From Mesostigma viride (Eukaryota > Streptophyta > Mesostigmatophyceae > Mesostigmatales > Mesostigmataceae): DNA of 28,869 nt. Positions 1 through 14,000 of this stretch are shown in pieces. Position numbers and translations under genes: made by a program. A model generated the notes under the pieces. The model was not told where the DNA came from. It did no database searches and worked only from the letters and a program-made list of their open reading frames with translations. Where the stretch lies: NCBI GenBank assembly GCA_009746045.1, contig RPFO01000079.1, positions 5,586,161 through 5,615,029 on the forward strand, written 5' to 3'. Positions within the stretch are counted from its first letter, which is position 1. Every line of letters starts with the position of its first letter.

Positions 1-1380
1 GAGCCAGGACGAACTGGATTTGCCTAGACTCTGCAACCTAGGAAGTACAGGACCTGTCACAAGCCTGCAAGGCCTAGTATCCTTGCAGACCTGTGCCAGT
101 TCCTGTAGTCCACCAGTCACAGGCTGCTGCTCCTCTGGTCTACGTGGACCACAGTCACGTGATAGTCAGGCTAAGCCTGTGCAGGCACGGCCTGCCACGT
201 GTCCTGTCCACTATACCAGAGGACTGTACCTTAGTCGGCCACGGACGGCTAGGACTTCGGGACCTCATATCTTTCTCGTCCCTTGTCTGTTTCAGGCGGT
301 CAGCACGGCGTTGGAAAGGTCTTTCCAAACTGCATCCACTTAGCATATTGGTTGCCCAAAATGCTAACTCCAACCCTTTCTTCTTTTGGAGCTGGACCAG
401 TTTGAAACAAACCTAACCTTGCTTGTGCCCACTCAGCCACAGACCGCTTGGTCCCTTGAGGTTGATCAGACCTTTGAGGGCCCAGGTTCCTGCCTCCTTT
501 GGGTAACAACATATCTGCCCTTGGACCAGGCTAGGTGTACTGGCCAGTGAATCAGAGGTCACCCCAGGTTATCCCCTGACCCCTTGGTCAGCTCCCAACC
601 TTTCCTTGGGAACTTGGTGCTAGATTAAAGTCAAGGCACATTACCTAGTCCAATGGCTGGGATTACAGGATGCCAAGAACGTACTATTGTGAGTTCCTGA
701 TCTTTCACAGTTATCACAGGCGCCCGTTCTTATGGCGCCCGCCTTGGCCAGCCTTTCCCTTTTATGCTCAAAGAGACTCAGGTAGCACCTATACAAATAC
801 TGCCTTATTGGGGAGCCCATGTCTTCACTGGGTGTTAAGCCCAGGAATCACTCATGCCAGGCTGTGGCTCTGCTGGGGAATTGAACCCCACCCCAACCTC
901 CAGGTTTATAGGTGACCTGGAACTTGACACAAGAGAAACATTACAACCATGAGAACAACATGAGAATGACATGACATGATTATGTTTTATTCAAGTATTA
1001 TATAACCCAGAATGTGGCCCCCTGGCAACCATGTTCCACATGGTCACACAACCAGGTTCTTTATTAGCAACAGGTTGGAAACAAGCACTAGAAAACATAT
1101 GTACAGCAACCTGTAAGAACCAACATTCGGGTTGCCCTTGCATGGCCTAACTGTTTGAGGCCAAAGGCGTCGACTTAAGTCCTGGCAACTCTTCTGAACC
1201 CCATGGGGAGGGCCAGGCATGATTCTCAGCTGGTAGGAGTGACATTCCACACCAACTCCTGTCCAGGAGGGTGTACCTAACCCTGAAGGACCGGCTGTCA
1301 ACCAGTAAGCACCAGTCACCACTTGGTACTTTGGTCAAGCAGCCCACTGGGGGCACCCAAGCTGAAGCAAGGCCTGGTCT
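1..1380 (-). mobile_element. 3' flank/LTR region of a Ty1/copia-type element
   Basis: This stretch lies downstream (minus strand) of the copia RNase H frame and holds no convincing gene of its own. On the minus strand it contains a TATATAAT motif and, a few bases later, AATAAA (about 984-1004), plus another AATAAAG near 1062-1068. A TATA box followed closely by a polyadenylation signal is what an LTR would carry. I could not fix LTR ends, a polypurine tract or target-site duplications, because no second LTR copy is in the window. The assignment to the same element as the RNase H rests on position alone. Confidence 0.4.
874..890 (-). other. tRNA T-arm-like / pol III B-box-like sequence
   Basis: Read on the minus strand, this is a perfect 5-bp stem (TGGGG/CCCCA) around a TTCAATT loop, as in a tRNA T-arm. 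The matching 5' acceptor half is not found upstream, so it is not a tRNA gene. On the plus strand the extended sequence from 865 starts with TGG and resembles the complement of a tRNA 3' half, as primer-binding sites do. Its orientation does not fit the minus-strand copia element. It may be a tRNA-derived relic. Confidence 0.3.
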
Positions 1381-2013
1381 CTATGGCCGCCCGTGTAAGG
1401 GGTCCATGAGCCCACGGAGCAGGGGGTACTGCCTCTCCGCCTTCTCCTCCAGCTTGGTGAGGGCATCTGCAGGGTTGTCCACACCAGGCACATGTTCAAT
1501 GTGAGCTAGGTAGGACATCTCCTTGAGCAACAAGTAGTCAAGGTCCCTGCTCCTGGCCAGCTGCCTGTGCACAAATTGCACCATGCCCATGCTATCAGTC
1601 CTCACCAGTGTGTGCAGCTGCAACCTACAGGAAGCCACTTGACATAGCTGGTAGAAGAGCTCCCTCAGGTAAAGAGCAGTATGCAGCCCTTCACAGATTG
1701 CCCTGCACTCAGCAATATCACTGCTGGGTGTAACCCTGTTTTGCAACCGACTGTACCAGGTAACAAGTGAGGTGTGATCTTGCTCCAGGGTAACTAATGC
1801 TGCTGCCCTGCCCCTGACCTCTGTGACCTTCCTATTATCCATAGAACTGTCCACATAGAGAACCATGTCAAGGGGCTTGTACAAATCCACAGGACCCAGT
1901 ATGAGAGGGGGAGACATCATGACAGCCTGCACCACACTCTCAGCACCCACCTCAACCAGCTGGGAATCAGTAAGTCGACTCAGAACCAGCAAGTCAGGGG
2001 CACATATACTTGC
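1381..2013 (-). pseudogene. Ty1/copia-type RNase H, 5'-truncated polyprotein
   Basis: This is the C-terminal end of a copia-type pol polyprotein, the RNase H that degrades the RNA strand of the RNA/DNA hybrid during reverse transcription. Numbering from the codon at 1992, the acidic residues line up as D48 (YVDSS), E95 (SSDIAECRAI), D133 (RTDSMG) and D176 (VDNPADALTK). The C-terminal 'H-VPG-DNPADALTK' is a hallmark of copia pol ends. The frame stays open to about 2013, where it meets the 170-bp satellite. The reverse transcriptase, integrase and gag that should precede it are missing. It is therefore a dead fragment, or a live element split by the satellite or by the assembly. The first codons are not a true start. 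Confidence 0.8.
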
Positions 2014-2014
2014 A

Positions 2015-5000
2015 AAAACATGCGTGGACGATAGGAATTATAGCACCGGCGGGCTTCAAAGTGCCGGACGGCAGGCGGTACCACCACTCCGTGGCAGCTT
2101 GGCCCTGCAGTTTGCTACCGGCTGGCACACGTTTTCAGTGAATTTTGGGCTCCAGATTTAAATGCAACGTGCGCTTTGAGGCAGGGGAAAACATGCGTGG
2201 ACGATAGGAATTATAGCACCGGCGGGCTTCAAAGTGCCGGACGGCAGGCGGTACCACCACTCCGTGGCATGCAGCTTGGCCCAGTTTGCTACCGGCTGGC
2301 ACACGTTTTCAGTGAATTTTGGGCTCCAGATTTAAATGCAACGTGCGGTTTGAGGCAGGGGAAAACATGCGTGGACGATAGGAATTATAGCACCGGCGGG
2401 CTTCAAAGTGCCGGACGGCAGGCGGTACCACCATTCCGTGGCAGCTTGGCCCAGTTTGCTACCGGCTGGCACACGTTTTCAGTGAATTTTGGGCTCCAGA
2501 TTTAAATGCAACGTGCGGTTTGAGGCAGGGGAAAACATGCGTGGACGATAGGAATTATAGCACCGGCGGGCTTCAAAGTGCCGGACGGCAGGCGGTACCA
2601 CCATTCCGTGGCAGCTTGGCCCAGTTTGCTACCGGCTGGCACACGTTTTCAGTGAATTTTGGGCTCCAGATTTAAATGCAACGTGCGGTTTGAGGCAGGG
2701 GAAAACATGCGTGGACGATAGGAATTATAGCACCGGCGGGCTTCAAAGTGCCGGACGGCAGGCGGTACCACCATTCCGTGGCAGCTTGGCCCAGTTTGCT
2801 ACCGGCTGGCACACGTTTTCAGTGAATTTTGGGCTCCAGATTTAAATGCAACGTGCGGTTTGAGGCAGGGGAAAACATGCGTGGACGATAGGAATTATAG
2901 CACCGGCGGGCTTCAAAGTGCCGGACGGCAGGCGGTACCACCATTCCGTGGCAGCTTGGCCCAGTTTGCTACCGGCTGGCACACGTTTTCAGTGAATTTT
3001 GGGCTCCAGATTTAAATGCAACGTGCGGTTTGAGGCAGGGGAAAACATGCGTGGACGATAGGAATTATAGCACCGGCGGGCTTCAAAGTGCCGGACGGCA
3101 GGCGGTACCACCATTCCGTGGCAGCTTGGCCCAGTTTGCTACCGGCTGGCACACGTTTTCAGTGAATTTTGGGCTCCAGATTTAAATGCAACGTGCGGTT
3201 TGAGGCAGGGGAAAACATGCGTGGACGATAGGAATTATAGCACCGGCGGGCTTCAAAGTGCCGGACGGCAGGCGGTACCACCATTCCGTGGCAGCTTGGC
3301 CCAGTTTGCTACCGGCTGGCACACGTTTTCAGTGAATTTTGGGCTCCAGATTTAAATGCAACGTGCGGTTTGAGGCAGGGGAAAACATGCGTGGACGATA
3401 GGAATTATAGCACCGGCGGGCTTCAAAGTGCCGGACGGCAGGCGGTACCACCATTCCGTGGCAGCTTGGCCCAGTTTGCTACCGGCTGGCACACGTTTTC
3501 AGTGAATTTTGGGCTCCAGATTTAAATGCAACGTGCGGTTTGAGGCAGGGGAAAACATGCGTGGACGATAGGAATTATAGCACCGGCGGGCTTCAAAGTG
3601 CCGGACGGCAGGCGGTACCACCATTCCGTGGCAGCTTGGCCCAGTTTGCTACCGGCTGGCACACGTTTTCAGTGAATTTTGGGCTCCAGATTTAAATGCA
3701 ACGTGCGGTTTGAGGCAGGGGAAAACATGCGTGGACGATAGGAATTATAGCACCGGCGGGCTTCAAAGTGCCGGACGGCAGGCGGTACCACCATTCCGTG
3801 GCAGCTTGGCCCAGTTTGCTACCGGCTGGCACACGTTTTCAGTGAATTTTGGGCTCCAGATTTAAATGCAACGTGCGGTTTGAGGCAGGGGAAAACATGC
3901 GTGGACGATAGGAATTATAGCACCGGCGGGCTTCAAAGTGCCGGACGGCAGGCGGTACCACCATTCCGTGGCAGCTTGGCCCAGTTTGCTACCGGCTGGC
4001 ACACGTTTTCAGTGAATTTTGGGCTCCAGATTTAAATGCAACGTGCGGTTTGAGGCAGGGGAAAACATGCGTGGACGATAGGAATTATAGCACCGGCGGG
4101 CTTCAAAGTGCCGGACGGCAGGCGGTACCACCATTCCGTGGCAGCTTGGCCCAGTTTGCTACCGGCTGGCACACGTTTTCAGTGAATTTTGGGCTCCAGA
4201 TTTAAATGCAACGTGCGGTTTGAGGCAGGGGAAAACATGCGTGGACGATAGGAATTATAGCACCGGCGGGCTTCAAAGTGCCGGACGGCAGGCGGTACCA
4301 CCATTCCGTGGCAGCTTGGCCCAGTTTGCTACCGGCTGGCACACGTTTTCAGTGAATTTTGGGCTCCAGATTTAAATGCAACGTGCGGTTTGAGGCAGGG
4401 GAAAACATGCGTGGACGATAGGAATTATAGCACCGGCGGGCTTCAAAGTGCCGGACGGCAGGCGGTACCACCATTCCGTGGCAGCTTGGCCCAGTTTGCT
4501 ACCGGCTGGCACACGTTTTCAGTGAATTTTGGGCTCCAGATTTAAATGCAACGTGCGGTTTGAGGCAGGGGAAAACATGCGTGGACGATAGGAATTATAG
4601 CACCGGCGGGCTTCAAAGTGCCGGACGGCAGGCGGTACCACCATTCCGTGGCAGCTTGGCCCAGTTTGCTACCGGCTGGCACACGTTTTCAGTGAATTTT
4701 GGGCTCCAGATTTAAATGCAACGTGCGGTTTGAGGCAGGGGAAAACATGCGTGGACGATAGGAATTATAGCACCGGCGGGCTTCAAAGTGCCGGACGGCA
4801 GGCGGTACCACCATTCCGTGGCAGCTTGGCCCAGTTTGCTACCGGCTGGCACACGTTTTCAGTGAATTTTGGGCTCCAGATTTAAATGCAACGTGCGGTT
4901 TGAGGCAGGGGAAAACATGCGTGGACGATAGGAATTATAGCACCGGCGGGCTTCAAAGTGCCGGACGGCAGGCGGTACCACCATTCCGTGGCAGCTTGGC

Positions 5001-8000
5001 CCAGTTTGCTACCGGCTGGCACACGTTTTCAGTGAATTTTGGGCTCCAGATTTAAATGCAACGTGCGGTTTGAGGCAGGGGAAAACATGCGTGGACGATA
5101 GGAATTATAGCACCGGCGGGCTTCAAAGTGCCGGACGGCAGGCGGTACCACCATTCCGTGGCAGCTTGGCCCAGTTTGCTACCGGCTGGCACACGTTTTC
5201 AGTGAATTTTGGGCTCCAGATTTAAATGCAACGTGCGGTTTGAGGCAGGGGAAAACATGCGTGGACGATAGGAATTATAGCACCGGCGGGCTTCAAAGTG
5301 CCGGACGGCAGGCGGTACCACCATTCCGTGGCAGCTTGGCCCAGTTTGCTACCGGCTGGCACACGTTTTCAGTGAATTTTGGGCTCCAGATTTAAATGCA
5401 ACGTGCGGTTTGAGGCAGGGGAAAACATGCGTGGACGATAGGAATTATAGCACCGGCGGGCTTCAAAGTGCCGGACGGCAGGCGGTACCACCATTCCGTG
5501 GCAGCTTGGCCCAGTTTGCTACCGGCTGGCACACGTTTTCAGTGAATTTTGGGCTCCAGATTTAAATGCAACGTGCGGTTTGAGGCAGGGGAAAACATGC
5601 GTGGACGATAGGAATTATAGCACCGGCGGGCTTCAAAGTGCCGGACGGCAGGCGGTACCACCATTCCGTGGCAGCTTGGCCCAGTTTGCTACCGGCTGGC
5701 ACACGTTTTCAGTGAATTTTGGGCTCCAGATTTAAATGCAACGTGCGGTTTGAGGCAGGGGAAAACATGCGTGGACGATAGGAATTATAGCACCGGCGGG
5801 CTTCAAAGTGCCGGACGGCAGGCGGTACCACCATTCCGTGGCAGCTTGGCCCAGTTTGCTACCGGCTGGCACACGTTTTCAGTGAATTTTGGGCTCCAGA
5901 TTTAAATGCAACGTGCGGTTTGAGGCAGGGGAAAACATGCGTGGACGATAGGAATTATAGCACCGGCGGGCTTCAAAGTGCCGGACGGCAGGCGGTACCA
6001 CCATTCCGTGGCAGCTTGGCCCAGTTTGCTACCGGCTGGCACACGTTTTCAGTGAATTTTGGGCTCCAGATTTAAATGCAACGTGCGGTTTGAGGCAGGG
6101 GAAAACATGCGTGGACGATAGGAATTATAGCACCGGCGGGCTTCAAAGTGCCGGACGGCAGGCGGTACCACCATTCCGTGGCAGCTTGGCCCAGTTTGCT
6201 ACCGGCTGGCACACGTTTTCAGTGAATTTTGGGCTCCAGATTTAAATGCAACGTGCGGTTTGAGGCAGGGGAAAACATGCGTGGACGATAGGAATTATAG
6301 CACCGGCGGGCTTCAAAGTGCCGGACGGCAGGCGGTACCACCATTCCGTGGCAGCTTGGCCCAGTTTGCTACCGGCTGGCACACGTTTTCAGTGAATTTT
6401 GGGCTCCAGATTTAAATGCAACGTGCGGTTTGAGGCAGGGGAAAACATGCGTGGACGATAGGAATTATAGCACCGGCGGGCTTCAAAGTGCCGGACGGCA
6501 GGCGGTACCACCATTCCGTGGCAGCTTGGCCCAGTTTGCTACCGGCTGGCACACGTTTTCAGTGAATTTTGGGCTCCAGATTTAAATGCAACGTGCGGTT
6601 TGAGGCAGGGGAAAACATGCGTGGACGATAGGAATTATAGCACCGGCGGGCTTCAAAGTGCCGGACGGCAGGCGGTACCACCATTCCGTGGCAGCTTGGC
6701 CCAGTTTGCTACCGGCTGGCACACGTTTTCAGTGAATTTTGGGCTCCAGATTTAAATGCAACGTGCGGTTTGAGGCAGGGGAAAACATGCGTGGACGATA
6801 GGAATTATAGCACCGGCGGGCTTCAAAGTGCCGGACGGCAGGCGGTACCACCATTCCGTGGCAGCTTGGCCCAGTTTGCTACCGGCTGGCACACGTTTTC
6901 AGTGAATTTTGGGCTCCAGATTTAAATGCAACGTGCGGTTTGAGGCAGGGGAAAACATGCGTGGACGATAGGAATTATAGCACCGGCGGGCTTCAAAGTG
7001 CCGGACGGCAGGCGGTACCACCATTCCGTGGCAGCTTGGCCCAGTTTGCTACCGGCTGGCACACGTTTTCAGTGAATTTTGGGCTCCAGATTTAAATGCA
7101 ACGTGCGGTTTGAGGCAGGGGAAAACATGCGTGGACGATAGGAATTATAGCACCGGCGGGCTTCAAAGTGCCGGACGGCAGGCGGTACCACCATTCCGTG
7201 GCAGCTTGGCCCAGTTTGCTACCGGCTGGCACACGTTTTCAGTGAATTTTGGGCTCCAGATTTAAATGCAACGTGCGGTTTGAGGCAGGGGAAAACATGC
7301 GTGGACGATAGGAATTATAGCACCGGCGGGCTTCAAAGTGCCGGACGGCAGGCGGTACCACCATTCCGTGGCAGCTTGGCCCAGTTTGCTACCGGCTGGC
7401 ACACGTTTTCAGTGAATTTTGGGCTCCAGATTTAAATGCAACGTGCGGTTTGAGGCAGGGGAAAACATGCGTGGACGATAGGAATTATAGCACCGGCGGG
7501 CTTCAAAGTGCCGGACGGCAGGCGGTACCACCATTCCGTGGCAGCTTGGCCCAGTTTGCTACCGGCTGGCACACGTTTTCAGTGAATTTTGGGCTCCAGA
7601 TTTAAATGCAACGTGCGGTTTGAGGCAGGGGAAAACATGCGTGGACGATAGGAATTATAGCACCGGCGGGCTTCAAAGTGCCGGACGGCAGGCGGTACCA
7701 CCATTCCGTGGCAGCTTGGCCCAGTTTGCTACCGGCTGGCACACGTTTTCAGTGAATTTTGGGCTCCAGATTTAAATGCAACGTGCGGTTTGAGGCAGGG
7801 GAAAACATGCGTGGACGATAGGAATTATAGCACCGGCGGGCTTCAAAGTGCCGGACGGCAGGCGGTACCACCATTCCGTGGCAGCTTGGCCCAGTTTGCT
7901 ACCGGCTGGCACACGTTTTCAGTGAATTTTGGGCTCCAGATTTAAATGCAACGTGCGGTTTGAGGCAGGGGAAAACATGCGTGGACGATAGGAATTATAG

Positions 8001-11000
8001 CACCGGCGGGCTTCAAAGTGCCGGACGGCAGGCGGTACCACCATTCCGTGGCAGCTTGGCCCAGTTTGCTACCGGCTGGCACACGTTTTCAGTGAATTTT
8101 GGGCTCCAGATTTAAATGCAACGTGCGGTTTGAGGCAGGGGAAAACATGCGTGGACGATAGGAATTATAGCACCGGCGGGCTTCAAAGTGCCGGACGGCA
8201 GGCGGTACCACCATTCCGTGGCAGCTTGGCCCAGTTTGCTACCGGCTGGCACACGTTTTCAGTGAATTTTGGGCTCCAGATTTAAATGCAACGTGCGGTT
8301 TGAGGCAGGGGAAAACATGCGTGGACGATAGGAATTATAGCACCGGCGGGCTTCAAAGTGCCGGACGGCAGGCGGTACCACCATTCCGTGGCAGCTTGGC
8401 CCAGTTTGCTACCGGCTGGCACACGTTTTCAGTGAATTTTGGGCTCCAGATTTAAATGCAACGTGCGGTTTGAGGCAGGGGAAAACATGCGTGGACGATA
8501 GGAATTATAGCACCGGCGGGCTTCAAAGTGCCGGACGGCAGGCGGTACCACCATTCCGTGGCAGCTTGGCCCAGTTTGCTACCGGCTGGCACACGTTTTC
8601 AGTGAATTTTGGGCTCCAGATTTAAATGCAACGTGCGGTTTGAGGCAGGGGAAAACATGCGTGGACGATAGGAATTATAGCACCGGCGGGCTTCAAAGTG
8701 CCGGACGGCAGGCGGTACCACCATTCCGTGGCAGCTTGGCCCAGTTTGCTACCGGCTGGCACACGTTTTCAGTGAATTTTGGGCTCCAGATTTAAATGCA
8801 ACGTGCGGTTTGAGGCAGGGGAAAACATGCGTGGACGATAGGAATTATAGCACCGGCGGGCTTCAAAGTGCCGGACGGCAGGCGGTACCACCATTCCGTG
8901 GCAGCTTGGCCCAGTTTGCTACCGGCTGGCACACGTTTTCAGTGAATTTTGGGCTCCAGATTTAAATGCAACGTGCGGTTTGAGGCAGGGGAAAACATGC
9001 GTGGACGATAGGAATTATAGCACCGGCGGGCTTCAAAGTGCCGGACGGCAGGCGGTACCACCATTCCGTGGCAGCTTGGCCCAGTTTGCTACCGGCTGGC
9101 ACACGTTTTCAGTGAATTTTGGGCTCCAGATTTAAATGCAACGTGCGGTTTGAGGCAGGGGAAAACATGCGTGGACGATAGGAATTATAGCACCGGCGGG
9201 CTTCAAAGTGCCGGACGGCAGGCGGTACCACCATTCCGTGGCAGCTTGGCCCAGTTTGCTACCGGCTGGCACACGTTTTCAGTGAATTTTGGGCTCCAGA
9301 TTTAAATGCAACGTGCGGTTTGAGGCAGGGGAAAACATGCGTGGACGATAGGAATTATAGCACCGGCGGGCTTCAAAGTGCCGGACGGCAGGCGGTACCA
9401 CCATTCCGTGGCAGCTTGGCCCAGTTTGCTACCGGCTGGCACACGTTTTCAGTGAATTTTGGGCTCCAGATTTAAATGCAACGTGCGGTTTGAGGCAGGG
9501 GAAAACATGCGTGGACGATAGGAATTATAGCACCGGCGGGCTTCAAAGTGCCGGACGGCAGGCGGTACCACCATTCCGTGGCAGCTTGGCCCAGTTTGCT
9601 ACCGGCTGGCACACGTTTTCAGTGAATTTTGGGCTCCAGATTTAAATGCAACGTGCGGTTTGAGGCAGGGGAAAACATGCGTGGACGATAGGAATTATAG
9701 CACCGGCGGGCTTCAAAGTGCCGGACGGCAGGCGGTACCACCATTCCGTGGCAGCTTGGCCCAGTTTGCTACCGGCTGGCACACGTTTTCAGTGAATTTT
9801 GGGCTCCAGATTTAAATGCAACGTGCGGTTTGAGGCAGGGGAAAACATGCGTGGACGATAGGAATTATAGCACCGGCGGGCTTCAAAGTGCCGGACGGCA
9901 GGCGGTACCACCATTCCGTGGCAGCTTGGCCCAGTTTGCTACCGGCTGGCACACGTTTTCAGTGAATTTTGGGCTCCAGATTTAAATGCAACGTGCGGTT
10001 TGAGGCAGGGGAAAACATGCGTGGACGATAGGAATTATAGCACCGGCGGGCTTCAAAGTGCCGGACGGCAGGCGGTACCACCATTCCGTGGCAGCTTGGC
10101 CCAGTTTGCTACCGGCTGGCACACGTTTTCAGTGAATTTTGGGCTCCAGATTTAAATGCAACGTGCGGTTTGAGGCAGGGGAAAACATGCGTGGACGATA
10201 GGAATTATAGCACCGGCGGGCTTCAAAGTGCCGGACGGCAGGCGGTACCACCATTCCGTGGCAGCTTGGCCCAGTTTGCTACCGGCTGGCACACGTTTTC
10301 AGTGAATTTTGGGCTCCAGATTTAAATGCAACGTGCGGTTTGAGGCAGGGGAAAACATGCGTGGACGATAGGAATTATAGCACCGGCGGGCTTCAAAGTG
10401 CCGGACGGCAGGCGGTACCACCATTCCGTGGCAGCTTGGCCCAGTTTGCTACCGGCTGGCACACGTTTTCAGTGAATTTTGGGCTCCAGATTTAAATGCA
10501 ACGTGCGGTTTGAGGCAGGGGAAAACATGCGTGGACGATAGGAATTATAGCACCGGCGGGCTTCAAAGTGCCGGACGGCAGGCGGTACCACCATTCCGTG
10601 GCAGCTTGGCCCAGTTTGCTACCGGCTGGCACACGTTTTCAGTGAATTTTGGGCTCCAGATTTAAATGCAACGTGCGGTTTGAGGCAGGGGAAAACATGC
10701 GTGGACGATAGGAATTATAGCACCGGCGGGCTTCAAAGTGCCGGACGGCAGGCGGTACCACCATTCCGTGGCAGCTTGGCCCAGTTTGCTACCGGCTGGC
10801 ACACGTTTTCAGTGAATTTTGGGCTCCAGATTTAAATGCAACGTGCGGTTTGAGGCAGGGGAAAACATGCGTGGACGATAGGAATTATAGCACCGGCGGG
10901 CTTCAAAGTGCCGGACGGCAGGCGGTACCACCATTCCGTGGCAGCTTGGCCCAGTTTGCTACCGGCTGGCACACGTTTTCAGTGAATTTTGGGCTCCAGA

Positions 11001-14000
11001 TTTAAATGCAACGTGCGGTTTGAGGCAGGGGAAAACATGCGTGGACGATAGGAATTATAGCACCGGCGGGCTTCAAAGTGCCGGACGGCAGGCGGTACCA
11101 CCATTCCGTGGCAGCTTGGCCCAGTTTGCTACCGGCTGGCACACGTTTTCAGTGAATTTTGGGCTCCAGATTTAAATGCAACGTGCGGTTTGAGGCAGGG
11201 GAAAACATGCGTGGACGATAGGAATTATAGCACCGGCGGGCTTCAAAGTGCCGGACGGCAGGCGGTACCACCATTCCGTGGCAGCTTGGCCCAGTTTGCT
11301 ACCGGCTGGCACACGTTTTCAGTGAATTTTGGGCTCCAGATTTAAATGCAACGTGCGGTTTGAGGCAGGGGAAAACATGCGTGGACGATAGGAATTATAG
11401 CACCGGCGGGCTTCAAAGTGCCGGACGGCAGGCGGTACCACCATTCCGTGGCAGCTTGGCCCAGTTTGCTACCGGCTGGCACACGTTTTCAGTGAATTTT
11501 GGGCTCCAGATTTAAATGCAACGTGCGGTTTGAGGCAGGGGAAAACATGCGTGGACGATAGGAATTATAGCACCGGCGGGCTTCAAAGTGCCGGACGGCA
11601 GGCGGTACCACCATTCCGTGGCAGCTTGGCCCAGTTTGCTACCGGCTGGCACACGTTTTCAGTGAATTTTGGGCTCCAGATTTAAATGCAACGTGCGGTT
11701 TGAGGCAGGGGAAAACATGCGTGGACGATAGGAATTATAGCACCGGCGGGCTTCAAAGTGCCGGACGGCAGGCGGTACCACCATTCCGTGGCAGCTTGGC
11801 CCAGTTTGCTACCGGCTGGCACACGTTTTCAGTGAATTTTGGGCTCCAGATTTAAATGCAACGTGCGGTTTGAGGCAGGGGAAAACATGCGTGGACGATA
11901 GGAATTATAGCACCGGCGGGCTTCAAAGTGCCGGACGGCAGGCGGTACCACCATTCCGTGGCAGCTTGGCCCAGTTTGCTACCGGCTGGCACACGTTTTC
12001 AGTGAATTTTGGGCTCCAGATTTAAATGCAACGTGCGGTTTGAGGCAGGGGAAAACATGCGTGGACGATAGGAATTATAGCACCGGCGGGCTTCAAAGTG
12101 CCGGACGGCAGGCGGTACCACCATTCCGTGGCAGCTTGGCCCAGTTTGCTACCGGCTGGCACACGTTTTCAGTGAATTTTGGGCTCCAGATTTAAATGCA
12201 ACGTGCGGTTTGAGGCAGGGGAAAACATGCGTGGACGATAGGAATTATAGCACCGGCGGGCTTCAAAGTGCCGGACGGCAGGCGGTACCACCATTCCGTG
12301 GCAGCTTGGCCCAGTTTGCTACCGGCTGGCACACGTTTTCAGTGAATTTTGGGCTCCAGATTTAAATGCAACGTGCGGTTTGAGGCAGGGGAAAACATGC
12401 GTGGACGATAGGAATTATAGCACCGGCGGGCTTCAAAGTGCCGGACGGCAGGCGGTACCACCATTCCGTGGCAGCTTGGCCCAGTTTGCTACCGGCTGGC
12501 ACACGTTTTCAGTGAATTTTGGGCTCCAGATTTAAATGCAACGTGCGGTTTGAGGCAGGGGAAAACATGCGTGGACGATAGGAATTATAGCACCGGCGGG
12601 CTTCAAAGTGCCGGACGGCAGGCGGTACCACCATTCCGTGGCAGCTTGGCCCAGTTTGCTACCGGCTGGCACACGTTTTCAGTGAATTTTGGGCTCCAGA
12701 TTTAAATGCAACGTGCGGTTTGAGGCAGGGGAAAACATGCGTGGACGATAGGAATTATAGCACCGGCGGGCTTCAAAGTGCCGGACGGCAGGCGGTACCA
12801 CCATTCCGTGGCAGCTTGGCCCAGTTTGCTACCGGCTGGCACACGTTTTCAGTGAATTTTGGGCTCCAGATTTAAATGCAACGTGCGGTTTGAGGCAGGG
12901 GAAAACATGCGTGGACGATAGGAATTATAGCACCGGCGGGCTTCAAAGTGCCGGACGGCAGGCGGTACCACCATTCCGTGGCAGCTTGGCCCAGTTTGCT
13001 ACCGGCTGGCACACGTTTTCAGTGAATTTTGGGCTCCAGATTTAAATGCAACGTGCGGTTTGAGGCAGGGGAAAACATGCGTGGACGATAGGAATTATAG
13101 CACCGGCGGGCTTCAAAGTGCCGGACGGCAGGCGGTACCACCATTCCGTGGCAGCTTGGCCCAGTTTGCTACCGGCTGGCACACGTTTTCAGTGAATTTT
13201 GGGCTCCAGATTTAAATGCAACGTGCGGTTTGAGGCAGGGGAAAACATGCGTGGACGATAGGAATTATAGCACCGGCGGGCTTCAAAGTGCCGGACGGCA
13301 GGCGGTACCACCATTCCGTGGCAGCTTGGCCCAGTTTGCTACCGGCTGGCACACGTTTTCAGTGAATTTTGGGCTCCAGATTTAAATGCAACGTGCGGTT
13401 TGAGGCAGGGGAAAACATGCGTGGACGATAGGAATTATAGCACCGGCGGGCTTCAAAGTGCCGGACGGCAGGCGGTACCACCATTCCGTGGCAGCTTGGC
13501 CCAGTTTGCTACCGGCTGGCACACGTTTTCAGTGAATTTTGGGCTCCAGATTTAAATGCAACGTGCGGTTTGAGGCAGGGGAAAACATGCGTGGACGATA
13601 GGAATTATAGCACCGGCGGGCTTCAAAGTGCCGGACGGCAGGCGGTACCACCATTCCGTGGCAGCTTGGCCCAGTTTGCTACCGGCTGGCACACGTTTTC
13701 AGTGAATTTTGGGCTCCAGATTTAAATGCAACGTGCGGTTTGAGGCAGGGGAAAACATGCGTGGACGATAGGAATTATAGCACCGGCGGGCTTCAAAGTG
13801 CCGGACGGCAGGCGGTACCACCATTCCGTGGCAGCTTGGCCCAGTTTGCTACCGGCTGGCACACGTTTTCAGTGAATTTTGGGCTCCAGATTTAAATGCA
13901 ACGTGCGGTTTGAGGCAGGGGAAAACATGCGTGGACGATAGGAATTATAGCACCGGCGGGCTTCAAAGTGCCGGACGGCAGGCGGTACCACCATTCCGTG

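Noticed and set aside
652-671. GGCTGGGATTACAGG, a word also typical of primate Alu elements
   Set aside because: The match ends after about 15 bases and nothing else in the region resembles Alu or 7SL. Treated as chance.
874-890. Functional tRNA gene on the minus strand
   Set aside because: Only the T-arm is intact. No pairing acceptor strand, D-arm or normal anticodon arm was found at the right distance.
2176-2505. Small open frames inside the 170-bp satellite
   Set aside because: The period is not divisible by three and the frames close quickly in the uniform core. They appear only where edge copies have small indels.
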